From Polaromonas sp. (lineage in GTDB: Bacteria > Pseudomonadota > Gammaproteobacteria > Burkholderiales > Burkholderiaceae_C), in the NCBI RefSeq assembly GCF_010365105.1, contig NZ_JAAFGZ010000009.1, forward strand, positions 1 to 64,000: 64,000 nucleotides of DNA, read 5' to 3'. Under the pieces are notes generated by a model. It worked only from the letters and a program-made list of their open reading frames with translations. It searched no databases and was not told the DNA's origin. Both the position numbers and the translations under genes were made by a program. This document shows positions 1 to 7,793 of this stretch, piece by piece (position 1 is the stretch's first letter; each line of letters opens with the position of its first letter).

Positions 1-896
1 CCTCCGTCCACCACGCCACCAACATCGGCCGGTTGTTCCGCCCCGACAACCCGCTGCTGCCCAACTACAAATGGGTGCCCATCGGCTACCACGGCCGGGC
101 TTCGAGCATTGGCGTGTCCGGGCAAAGCTTTCACCGCCCGGTAGGCCAGACGCTGCCACCTGGCGCCACACAGCCGGTGTTCGGCGCGAGCCAGCGGCTG
201 GACATCGAACTCGAACTCGGCATTTTTGTCGGCACCGGCAATGCGCTGGGCGAGCCGGTTCCCATCACGCAGGCCGAAGACCATGTGTTCGGCCTGTGCC
301 TGCTCAACGACTGGTCGGCCCGTGACCTGCAGGCCTGGGAATACCAGCCGCTCGGGCCTTTCCTGTCGAAAAACTTCGCCACCACGATTTCCCCGTGGAT
401 CGTGACGCTGGAAGCGCTGGCGCCTTATCGCCTTCCCTTTGTGCGCCCCGAAGCAGACCCGCAGCCCCTGCCCTACCTGGATTCCGACAGCAACCGCCAG
501 CAAGGCGCGCTCGACATCCAGTTGCAGGTCGGCCTGCTGACGCCCCGAATGCGCGAAGCCGGCCAGGCTGACGCCACCCTCTGCCGCACCAGCTACCGCC
601 ATGCTTACTGGACGGTGGCGCAGCTGGTGACGCACCACACGGTCAACGGCTGCAACCTGCAGCCCGGCGACCTGTTTGGCAGCGGCACGCTGTCAGGCCC
701 GACGCTGGACCAGGCCGGCGCGCTGATCGAGCTGACCACTGGCGGCAAGCACCCGCTTGCGCTGCCCAATGGCGAAAGCCGAACCTACCTTGAAGACGGC
801 GACGCGGTGGTGATTCGCGGCTGGTGCGAAAAGTCCGGCGCCGCACGCATAGGCTTTGGCGAATGCCGTGGAACCGTGCTGCCTGCGCGCAGCTGA
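1..896 (+). CDS. fahA: fumarylacetoacetase, C-terminal part (5' end outside window)
   Basis: Hydrolyses 4-fumarylacetoacetate to fumarate and acetoacetate, the last step of tyrosine/homogentisate breakdown in the cytoplasm. The reading frame is open from the first base of the window (first whole codon at base 3), so the gene starts upstream; an internal TTG at 33 is not the real start. The visible part contains the FAH signatures: the acidic pair in ELELGIF, which binds the metal in the known enzyme, and LNDWSARDLQAWEYQPLGPF followed by LSKNF, holding the metal Asp and the active-site Lys. About 298 residues are visible of a family length near 420. The homogentisate dioxygenase gene often lies just upstream but cannot be seen here. 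Confidence 0.95.
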   Translation, partial: SVHHATNIGRLFRPDNPLLPNYKWVPIGYHGRASSIGVSGQSFHRPVGQTLPPGATQPVFGASQRLDIELELGIFVGTGNALGEPVPITQAEDHVFGLCLLNDWSARDLQAWEYQPLGPFLSKNFATTISPWIVTLEALAPYRLPFVRPEADPQPLPYLDSDSNRQQGALDIQLQVGLLTPRMREAGQADATLCRTSYRHAYWTVAQLVTHHTVNGCNLQPGDLFGSGTLSGPTLDQAGALIELTTGGKHPLALPNGESRTYLEDGDAVVIRGWCEKSGAARIGFGECRGTVLPARS

Positions 897-1021
897 TCTG
901 TACCAGAAGGCGGCTGGCATCGTTTGACCGGCGGTCCCTGTAAAGCACTCCCTCCCTGGCCAGGCTTGCCAACACGCCTTTTTACAGATCAAATAAGGCT
1001 CTACCGCACATCCAGAAAGCA

Positions 1022-1045
1022 CTTATAGCTCTCTTTTTGATAGTG
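1022..1045. repeat. degenerate copy of the GCTAT/ATAGC intergenic palindrome
   Basis: The stretch ATAGCTCTCTTTTTGATAG has the pattern of the short palindrome that recurs between genes in this window (clear copies at 26582, 32751 and 43712). It lies just upstream of the DTW-domain gene. It is imperfect, and no function can be assigned. Confidence 0.45.
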
Positions 1046-1083
1046 AAAAAACTGCGCCACGCAGAATTTCGCCCTTGACGCCC

Positions 1084-1755
1084 ATGACGCCCATCTCCCG
1101 CAGACGCCTGACCTGCACCGCCTGCCTGCGCCCGCAAAGCGCCTGCATCTGCCGCTGGGTCACGCCCGTGGCGCATCAGGTTGAGGTGCTGATCCTGCAG
1201 CATCCGCTGGAGGTCGAAAACCCGAAGGGCAGTGCGCGCCTGCTGCACCTGAGCCTGCCGGGCAGCCGGCTGGTGACGGGCGAAGTGTTCGATGACCTGC
1301 CGGACCTGCTGGCCGATTCGCCAGACCACCGGGGCGCCTCAGGCAGCGAAAAGCTCAACCTCCTGCTGTATCCGGAAACGCCGCAAAACCAGCCGCCAGG
1401 CAGCAAGCCCGGGCAGCTTGCGCCGGACGACCTGGAAGACCCCACACGGCTGCGGCTGGTCGTGCTGGACGGCACCTGGCGCAAAAGCCTCAAGATGCTT
1501 TACGCCAACCCGCTGCTGCAACAACTGCCGCGCCTGGCGCTGCAGGATGTGGGGGCGTCGCACTACCTGATCCGCAAGGCGCATCGGCCCGACCAGCTTT
1601 CCACGCTGGAGGCGACCTGCGCCGCGCTGGCCCAGTTGCAAGGCGGGGCCGGACCGCTCCAGCCATTGCTCGCCGCCTTCGATGGCTTTGTCGCCCAGCA
1701 GATGGGCTACCGAAACCTGCGCGGCAATGGCAGCGCCCAAACGCCGGATTATTGA
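1084..1755 (+). CDS. DTW-domain protein, probable tRNA-uridine aminocarboxypropyltransferase
   Basis: Members of the DTW family (such as TapT/TuaA) transfer an aminocarboxypropyl group from S-adenosylmethionine to uridine in tRNA, giving acp3U. The N-terminus carries a cysteine cluster, LTCTACLRPQSACICRW (Cx2C, then CxC), and the family signature DGTWRKS lies near residue 135, followed by IRKAHRPDQLSTLEA. Starting at ATG 1084 the protein is 223 residues, normal for the family; a TTG at 1075 is an alternative. The gene stands alone between two copies of the short palindrome. Which uridine is modified cannot be told from sequence. Confidence 0.82.
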   Translation: MTPISRRRLTCTACLRPQSACICRWVTPVAHQVEVLILQHPLEVENPKGSARLLHLSLPGSRLVTGEVFDDLPDLLADSPDHRGASGSEKLNLLLYPETPQNQPPGSKPGQLAPDDLEDPTRLRLVVLDGTWRKSLKMLYANPLLQQLPRLALQDVGASHYLIRKAHRPDQLSTLEATCAALAQLQGGAGPLQPLLAAFDGFVAQQMGYRNLRGNGSAQTPDY

Positions 1756-1792
1756 AGAAATCAGGCTTTTGCGCTTTACTGCAAAGCGTTGT

Positions 1793-1817
1793 CAGCTCTT
1801 TTTTCAATAGCAAAAAT
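1793..1817. repeat. degenerate copy of the GCTAT/ATAGC intergenic palindrome
   Basis: CAGCTCTTTTTTCAATAGC, 36 bases after the stop codon of the DTW gene, resembles the dispersed palindrome (arms GCT...AATAGC). It sits on the opposite side of that gene from the copy at 1022, so the gene is bracketed by two copies. Confidence 0.5.
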
Positions 1818-1933
1818 GCATTAGCCTGTGGCGCCCTGAATCTGGCAGCCAAAGCGCAAAACTAGACCTTGCGAATGGCACCTGCACTGGTGCCTGTGGA
1901 ATACCGCATGCCGGGTTTCGCGAGGCCCGTGTG

Positions 1934-2029
1934 ATGCCGTTTCCAAATCAATCCGGAATCAGGCGCGAAGCCGCCCTCAGTGCTGAAGCATGGCAAGGCG
2001 AAGCAAGGACATATCGGGTTGATTTGGGA
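1934..2029. repeat. REP-like inverted repeat, copy A
   Basis: Bases 1941-1955 and 2015-2029 form a 15-base-pair stem (13 Watson-Crick plus 2 G-T pairs) around a loop of about 60 bases. Bases 1934-1973 match bases 28310-28349 at 35 of 40 positions, including an uninterrupted 16-base core, ATCAGGCGCGAAGCCG. Both copies are intergenic. This looks like a non-coding, REP/MITE-like dispersed element; no coding potential was seen in it. Confidence 0.6.
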
Positions 2030-2040
2030 CTGGAATGAGC

Positions 2041-2395
2041 TTTTTTTTTCCAGAACCAACGCGGATCCGGAAGGACCACGGCGGCAAGCATCACACGCAT
2101 TGCCGTCACGGTTTCAGTAGGAAGGTAAAAATTTACCCCTCAAAAAGGTTGCTTTTGGGTTTGTCAATAGTCCATTTATGAGAGCTTATTAGTCCGTTCA
2201 TGAGATTGACGACTTTTACTGTTTTCGCAAACACTTAACCCAATCAACAAATCTTCACGAATTGACAAAAAACGCAATGCACCCACCCGCAATTACAGGC
2301 AAGGCATTGAACGAACTGAACACGGCAACGACATGTTTGGCAGTAAACAGACCGCTCTGCACCCTTTCGGGTGCCGTCAACAAATACAAAAACAA
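2041..2395 (+). other. AT-rich leader region upstream of the polysaccharide locus
   Basis: Gene-free stretch, clearly more AT-rich than its surroundings, between copy A of the REP-like element and the glycosyltransferase gene. It probably carries the promoter of the polysaccharide operon. TTGACG at 2213 could be a -35 box, but no convincing -10 box follows at the right distance, so no promoter is called. An in-frame ATG at 2333 would add 21 residues to the glycosyltransferase that do not look like the family. Confidence 0.4.
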
Positions 2396-3547
2396 ATGAA
2401 ACCAAACATTGTTTTCCTGGTGATGTCTGCGGTCGGCAAGCCAGAAACGGTTGATCAGCTGGCGCATTCACTGGCGCCGCATACGGTGCTGGTGCACCAT
2501 GATTTTTCCCAGACCCCGGACTTTGCGCTGACCGCACCGAACGCCCGGTTTGTCACCAACCCCAAGCGCACCGGCTGGGCGTTCTTCGGATTTGTCGACG
2601 GGATTTTCCATTCGATGAAGTACGCGCTGGACAACCTGGAGTTTGATTACCTGCAGCTGCTCAGCCCGAGTTGCCTGCCCATCAAACCCATCGAAGCCTT
2701 CGAGGCGCACATCTCCGGCCGCGAAGAAGCCCATTTCGACTGCATTGACCTGTTTGCCGACCAGGATGCGCTGATGTCGGTCGGCTTCAGGGCGCTGACA
2801 CCTGAAAAATCGTTCCGACACCGGGTCGTGCGGCGCCTGGGCGATGCCTATTTTGGCGCATCGAGCGGCAGGCGCGATGAGGCCGGCATCTGGCTGCACA
2901 GCGGCGGGCGCAAAACCCTCATGGCCCTGTTGGCGCTCGGCGTGTTCAAGGCGCTCAGCCGGCCGTCGATAGGTCAGCATATTTTCAACGAAAGTTTTCG
3001 TCCCTACTACGGCTCGGTCTGGTTCGGCGCCAGTCGCCACGTCGTGGCCGCCATGCTGGAAAAATTCATGCAACCCGGCGTGCGCGACTATTTCAGCCGG
3101 CTGTGCATTGCCGACGAGTTCCTGATTCCGACGCTGCTGATGCATGTCGCGCCCGCCAAGGGCCCGATGAACCATTTCATCCAGCGATTCGACCACGCAC
3201 ACCCGGGAAGGATCGAGGACAAGGACATGGCGCAGCTCAAGGCCGTTCCCGCCTTTTTTGCCCGCAAGTTTCCCGATGATCCGGCGGCGCCGATACGAAT
3301 CCGGGTGCTGGCCGAACTGGCAGGCAGCGGACTGCCTGCAGAGCACCCTGAAACAGCCGGCGAAAAACCGCAGAACAACAACGCGCCGGCGGCGCCTGGC
3401 GCAACGGCGTCAATGGCCACCGACCAGCCGGCAGACGGCAATTTTCTGGCCGGTCTTTTTGGCCAGGGCAAGGTTGCGCAGGAGGGACAGCGGCCCCATG
3501 CGCCTGGAACAACATCAATCACAGGAAATTCAACATGCAGGCAATGA
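2396..3547 (+). CDS. core-2/I-branching-type glycosyltransferase (GT14 family)
   Basis: Probable glycosyltransferase for a surface polysaccharide. The start [20 protein letters not shown] and the segments [24 protein letters not shown] and [14 protein letters not shown] are typical of bacterial proteins with the core-2/I-branching ('Branch') domain; [13 protein letters not shown] and a later acidic DEFLIPTL fit the C-terminal part of that fold. Starting at ATG 2396 it has 383 residues. The last 60 or so (Asn-, Ala-, Gly- and Pro-rich) look like a disordered tail. The stop overlaps the next gene by 13 bases, so the two are probably translated together. Donor and acceptor sugars cannot be named. 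Confidence 0.78.
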   Translation: MKPNIVFLVMSAVGKPETVDQLAHSLAPHTVLVHHDFSQTPDFALTAPNARFVTNPKRTGWAFFGFVDGIFHSMKYALDNLEFDYLQLLSPSCLPIKPIEAFEAHISGREEAHFDCIDLFADQDALMSVGFRALTPEKSFRHRVVRRLGDAYFGASSGRRDEAGIWLHSGGRKTLMALLALGVFKALSRPSIGQHIFNESFRPYYGSVWFGASRHVVAAMLEKFMQPGVRDYFSRLCIADEFLIPTLLMHVAPAKGPMNHFIQRFDHAHPGRIEDKDMAQLKAVPAFFARKFPDDPAAPIRIRVLAELAGSGLPAEHPETAGEKPQNNNAPAAPGATASMATDQPADGNFLAGLFGQGKVAQEGQRPHAPGTTSITGNSTCRQ

Positions 3548-4308
3548 TTCTGGCCGGTGGACTGGGAACGCGCATCAGCGAGGAAAGCGCCGTTCGCCCC
3601 AAGCCAATGGTCGAGATTGGCGGCAGGCCCATCATCTGGCACATCATGAAGATGTACATGGCGCACGGCGTGAACGACTTCGTGATCTGTTGCGGCTACA
3701 AGGGCCACCTGATCAAGCAGTTTTTCCGTGACTACGCCATGGACGGGGCCGACATCACCTTTGACATGCGCGACAGCACCACGACCATGCTGCGCACCTC
3801 GACCGAGCCGTGGAAGGTCACGCTGGTCGATACCGGGCTGGACACCATGACCGGCGGGCGCATCCGGCGCGCCGCGCGTTACCTGGAGGACGGGCCGTTT
3901 TGCTGCACCTACGGCGACGGCGTGAGCGACGTGGACATCGGCAAGCTGATCGCCTTTCACCGTGAGCAGGACGTACTGGCCACCGTCACGGCAGTGCAGC
4001 CTCCGGGTCGCTTCGGCGCTTTCAACCTGCATGCCGACGACGCGCTGGTGCCGAGTTTCAAGGAAAAGCCGGGCGGCGACGGTGCCTGGATCAACGGCGG
4101 CTTTTTTGTGCTCGACCGCACGGTGGTCGAACTGATCGAAGGCGACGACACCATCTGGGAGCGCGGCCCCATGGAACACCTGGCAGCCAACAACCAGATG
4201 GCCGCCTTTCGCCACGAAGGCTTCTGGCAGCCGATGGACACGCTGCGCGACAAGCAGACGCTTGAGTCCCTCTGGGATGCAGGCAAGGCGCCCTGGAAAA
4301 CCTGGTGA
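3535..4308 (+). CDS. rfbF: glucose-1-phosphate cytidylyltransferase
   Basis: Makes CDP-glucose from CTP and glucose 1-phosphate, the entry step to CDP-sugars. The N-terminus [15 protein letters not shown] followed by [11 protein letters not shown] is the nucleotidyltransferase signature in its RfbF form, and [22 protein letters not shown] and [11 protein letters not shown] are further RfbF-typical segments. At 257 residues it has the family's full length. ATG 3535 is preceded by an AGGAAA ribosome site inside the end of the glycosyltransferase gene. It opens a four-gene nucleotide-sugar block in which no recognisable CDP-glucose 4,6-dehydratase (RfbG) follows, which is unusual. Confidence 0.93.
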   Translation: MQAMILAGGLGTRISEESAVRPKPMVEIGGRPIIWHIMKMYMAHGVNDFVICCGYKGHLIKQFFRDYAMDGADITFDMRDSTTTMLRTSTEPWKVTLVDTGLDTMTGGRIRRAARYLEDGPFCCTYGDGVSDVDIGKLIAFHREQDVLATVTAVQPPGRFGAFNLHADDALVPSFKEKPGGDGAWINGGFFVLDRTVVELIEGDDTIWERGPMEHLAANNQMAAFRHEGFWQPMDTLRDKQTLESLWDAGKAPWKTW

Positions 4309-4355
4309 GTGCTGGCGCCTGATTTTTTTCACATTCGTTTTTTCAAGGTAACCCC

Positions 4356-4901
4356 ATGATTTTTACAAAAACGGCGCTGTCTGGAGCGACCATCGTCGAC
4401 ATGGAGCGGCGCGAGGATGCACGCGGCTATTTCGGCCGAACCTACTGCGAACGCGAGTTCGAGGCCAACGGCCTGCCGACCCGCATGGTGCAAACCAACA
4501 TGTCGCTGACACGCCGGGCGGGCACCCTGCGCGGCATGCATTACCAGATGGCGCCGCATGCCGAGGACAAGCTGGTGCGCTGCGTGCAGGGCGCGATCTG
4601 GGACGCGATTGTCGATATCCGCCCCGAGTCGCCCACCTACTGCCAGTGGATCGGCGTGGAGCTGAGCGAAGCCAATGGCCGCATGCTGCTGGTGCCCAAG
4701 GGCTTTGCCCACGGTTTTGTCACGCTGTCGGACGATGCAGCCGTCACCTACCAGGTGTCGGCCTTCTACACGCCGCAGGCCGAACGCGGCGCCCGCCATG
4801 ACGACCCGGCGTTCGGTATCGCCTGGCCGGTGCCGGTGCTTGACATGTCGGACAAGGACCGTACCTGGCCCGGCTTCGTGGCCGAAGGAGTCGCAGCATG
4901 A
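4356..4901 (+). CDS. RmlC-like sugar 3,5-epimerase (dTDP-4-dehydrorhamnose 3,5-epimerase family)
   Basis: Cupin-fold epimerase of the RmlC family, which inverts C3 and/or C5 of a 4-keto sugar nucleotide. Visible hallmarks are the active-site block TLRGMHYQ (catalytic His at residue 62), LVRCVQGAIWDAIVDIR and VPKGFAHGFVTLSDDA. It has 181 residues, the usual length. An AAGGTAA ribosome site precedes ATG 4356. The partner gene makes CDP-glucose rather than dTDP-glucose, so the true substrate is probably a CDP-linked keto sugar; this is inferred from context. It overlaps the next gene by 4 bases (ATGA). Confidence 0.88.
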   Translation: MIFTKTALSGATIVDMERREDARGYFGRTYCEREFEANGLPTRMVQTNMSLTRRAGTLRGMHYQMAPHAEDKLVRCVQGAIWDAIVDIRPESPTYCQWIGVELSEANGRMLLVPKGFAHGFVTLSDDAAVTYQVSAFYTPQAERGARHDDPAFGIAWPVPVLDMSDKDRTWPGFVAEGVAA

Positions 4902-6226
4902 TCATCGTTGACACTGCCCTGCAGCAGCGGGCACGCGAAGGACGGCCCATCCGCGTCGGACTGGTCGGCGCCGGCTTCATGGCGCGCGGCGTGGCGCTGC
5001 AGATTGCCCTGTCGGTGCCCGGCATGCGCGTGGCCGCGATTGCCAACCGGACGCTCGAAGGCGCCAGGCGCGCCTACCGCGAGGCCGATGTTTCAGGCGT
5101 TCGCGTCGTCGAGACCGTCACGCAACTGGAGCGCGCCATCGAGTCCGGCGTGCCGGCCATCACCGAAGACGCGATGCTGCTGTGCCGCGCCGCCGGCATC
5201 GACGCGATCATCGAAGTCACCGGCACCATCGAGCATGCCGCGCGGGTAACGCTCGAAGCCATTGCCCACCGCAAGCATGTGGTGCTGATGAATGCCGAGA
5301 TAGACGGCACCATCGGCCCCATCCTGAAAACCTATGCCGACCGCGCCGGCGTGGTGCTGACCACCGCCGACGGCGACCAGCCCGGCGTGATGATGAACCT
5401 GTACCGCTTCGTCAAGGGCATCGGCGTCAAGCCGGTGATGTGCGGCAACATCAAGGGGCTGCACGACCCCTACCGCAACCCGACCACGCAGGAAGGCTTT
5501 GCCCGGCAATGGGGCCAGAACCCGGCCATGGTGACCTCGTTTGCCGACGGCACCAAGATCTCGTTCGAGAACGCCATCGTCGCCAACGGCACCGGCATGC
5601 GCGTCGGCCAGCGCGGCATGTACGGCCCCACCGTATCCGCCGGCACGCCCATCCAGGAGGTCGCAGAGCGCTACCCGCTCGAAGCCATGCTTGAAGGCCC
5701 GGGCATCGTGGACTATGTCGTGGGCGCCATGCCCGGCCCCGGCGTGTTTGTGCTGGGCACGCACGACCATCCGCAGCAAAAGCATTACCTGTCGCTCTAT
5801 AAGCTGGGCAACGGACCGCTTTACTGCTTCTACACGCCCTACCACCTGTGCCATTTCGAGGTGCCCAACACCGTGGCGCGGGCCGTGCTGTTCCAGGACG
5901 CTGCGCTGTCCCCGCTGGGCGCGCCCTGCGTTGAAGTGCTGGCCACGGCCAAGATCGACCTGAAGGCGGGCGAGTCCATCGACGGCCTGGGCGGCTACAT
6001 GACCTACGGCCTGGCTGAAAACGCCGACACCGCCCGGTCGCAAAACCTGCTGCCCATCGGTCTGGCTGAAGGCTGCACCCTGAAGCGCGATGTGCGCAAG
6101 GACGCACTGCTCACCTTTGACGACGTCGAGCTGCCGCAGAACCGGCTGTGCGACCAGCTCTGGCGTGAACAGATGGCGCGCTTTTTCCCCGAACATTCAC
6201 CAACCCCCTCAGGAGAAAACAAATGA
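4898..6226 (+). CDS. NAD(P)-dependent oxidoreductase, COG4091 type (homoserine-dehydrogenase-like with C-terminal SAF domain)
   Basis: A 442-residue protein with an N-terminal Rossmann fold (RVGLVGAGFMARGVALQIA, residues about 18-36), a central substrate region (TADGDQPGVMMNLYRFVKG) and a C-terminal SAF-like segment (SQNLLPIGLAEGCTLKRDV). This architecture belongs to the proteins annotated as predicted homoserine dehydrogenases of COG4091. Here it lies inside a sugar-nucleotide block, overlapping both neighbours by 4 bases, so threonine synthesis is unlikely and a role on a sugar or sugar acid is more probable. That role is inference; the exact reaction is unknown. Confidence 0.7.
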   Translation: MIIVDTALQQRAREGRPIRVGLVGAGFMARGVALQIALSVPGMRVAAIANRTLEGARRAYREADVSGVRVVETVTQLERAIESGVPAITEDAMLLCRAAGIDAIIEVTGTIEHAARVTLEAIAHRKHVVLMNAEIDGTIGPILKTYADRAGVVLTTADGDQPGVMMNLYRFVKGIGVKPVMCGNIKGLHDPYRNPTTQEGFARQWGQNPAMVTSFADGTKISFENAIVANGTGMRVGQRGMYGPTVSAGTPIQEVAERYPLEAMLEGPGIVDYVVGAMPGPGVFVLGTHDHPQQKHYLSLYKLGNGPLYCFYTPYHLCHFEVPNTVARAVLFQDAALSPLGAPCVEVLATAKIDLKAGESIDGLGGYMTYGLAENADTARSQNLLPIGLAEGCTLKRDVRKDALLTFDDVELPQNRLCDQLWREQMARFFPEHSPTPSGENK

Positions 6227-7260
6227 AACTGCTCGTCACGGGTGTCGAAGGCTACATCGGCTGCCTGCTCGCCCCCTTCCTTCAGGCACGCGGCCATGAA
6301 ATCGTCGGCCTCGACACCGGCTACTACCGCGACGGCTGGCTGTTCAGCGACAGCAAGCTGGTACCGGGATTTCCGCGCACCATCAACCGCGACATTCGCA
6401 ACATCCAGGCCGAAGACCTGCAGGGCATCGACGCGGTGGTTCACCTGGCCGAACTGTCGAACGATCCGCTGGGCGAGAACGTTCCGGAACTCACCTTCCA
6501 GATCAATCACCAGGCCTCGGTGCGGCTGGCCGAACTCGCCAAGGCGGCGGGCGCCAAACGCTTTGTCTATACCTCGTCATGCAGCGTCTATGGCGTGGCC
6601 AACGGCGACGAGCCGATGACCGAGCTGTCGCCGACCAATCCGCAGACCGCCTATGCCAAATGCAAGACGCTGGTCGAGCGCGACGTGATGGCGCTGGCAT
6701 CAAGCGACTTTTCGCCGACCTTCCTGCGCAACGCGACCGCGTATGGCGCCTCGCCGCGCATGCGCTTTGACATCGTGCTGAACAACCTGTGCGGCATTGC
6801 CGCAACCACCGGCAAGATCGCCATGACCAGCGACGGCACGCCGTGGCGGCCGCTGGTGCATGTGCTGGACATCTGCCAGGCCGTGGCCAGCGCCCTCGAA
6901 GCGCCGCAGGATGCGATCCACAACGAGATCTTCAACGTCGGCCATGACGAGGACAACTACCAGGTGCGCGAGATCGCCCAGATCGTGGCCAACGTCTATC
7001 CGGGCTGCGAGCTGAGCTTTGGCGACTCCAGCGGCGACAACCGCAGCTACCGCGTCAGCTTTGCCAAGATCCATGAAAAGCTGCACGGCTTTCATTGCGC
7101 CTGGGACGCACGCAAGGGCGCACAGCAACTGCATGATGTGTACGAGCGTATCGGCATGGACGCCGGCACCTTCAATGCACGCCCCTTCACCCGGCTCAAG
7201 CAGCTCAAGTACCTGAGCGCAACCGGACAAATTGACGACCGCTTCTTCTGGAAGTATTGA
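6223..7260 (+). CDS. NAD-dependent epimerase/dehydratase (extended SDR)
   Basis: Extended short-chain dehydrogenase of the sugar-nucleotide type, 345 residues. The NAD-binding motif is GVEGYIG (residues 7-13), the Ser region is VYTSSCSVYG, and the catalytic pair is Tyr144 and Lys148 in TAYAKCK. RPLVHVLDICQAV and FNVGHDEDNY are typical of the UDP-glucose 4-epimerase/dehydratase superfamily. An AGGAG ribosome site lies upstream and ATG overlaps the previous stop by 4 bases. It probably acts on the CDP-sugar made by the rfbF-like gene, but its sequence does not look like the classical CDP-glucose 4,6-dehydratase, so the product is open. Confidence 0.85.
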   Translation: MKLLVTGVEGYIGCLLAPFLQARGHEIVGLDTGYYRDGWLFSDSKLVPGFPRTINRDIRNIQAEDLQGIDAVVHLAELSNDPLGENVPELTFQINHQASVRLAELAKAAGAKRFVYTSSCSVYGVANGDEPMTELSPTNPQTAYAKCKTLVERDVMALASSDFSPTFLRNATAYGASPRMRFDIVLNNLCGIAATTGKIAMTSDGTPWRPLVHVLDICQAVASALEAPQDAIHNEIFNVGHDEDNYQVREIAQIVANVYPGCELSFGDSSGDNRSYRVSFAKIHEKLHGFHCAWDARKGAQQLHDVYERIGMDAGTFNARPFTRLKQLKYLSATGQIDDRFFWKY

Positions 7261-7275
7261 AGTATTGAAGTATTG
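7252..7275 (+). repeat. three tandem copies of AAGTATTG across the epimerase stop codon
   Basis: Three perfect copies of the 8-base unit AAGTATTG span the last codons and stop of the epimerase gene. The first copy encodes the final Lys-Tyr and leads into TGA; the other two are untranslated. This looks like recent slippage. Each added unit leaves the stop unchanged, so a coding effect is unlikely. Confidence 0.85.
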
Positions 7276-7793
7276 AAAAATTAAAGCTTGCCGCTTTTGC
7301 GGCCAGCACCCGGTATTCGCTTCACCAGCTTGTTCAATCACCGGAACAGCTTGCTGGCGTTGAACAGGAATGAAGTTTTAAAACCGTTTGTCGGGCCCTG
7401 TCTGTTTTCAAAATATTTCAAAAAAAACACGTGAAACAGTGCTTTCTGGCTATATACCCAAGTTACATCCAATCGTTTTGAGGCGTACAGTTGAATCATG
7501 CAAATCCGCTGCGATAAACCCTCCACCACGGCAGCCCTGTGCCGTGGCCGCGAGTTGCCGCGCGGCTATTTTTGCTCGGTGACTCCGCCTTAGGCAGTTA
7601 ACCCTGGCGTCACGCACCTTGCGTTCACCAACGGGCGCCTTGTCAGTGCGTGTCCAACCACATTTCACCGCTACTTTTTATCCGAATTTCCTCGGCAGGC
7701 CTGTTCACGTCCATTTTTTCCCGAAGGACGGGCTTACTCCAATTTCATCACTCGCTGCGCGGTCAGCCAGCACCGTTTCCCAAGGAGAGAGCA
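7276..7793 (+). other. gene-free spacer upstream of the acyltransferase cassette
   Basis: About 520 bases between the epimerase gene and the acyltransferase gene without a convincing coding region on either strand. The first 230 bases are AT-rich, with runs such as TTTCAAAAAAAACACGTG and a TATATA at about 7451. It probably carries a separate promoter for the four-gene cassette downstream. No riboswitch or clear hairpin terminator was recognised. Confidence 0.45.
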
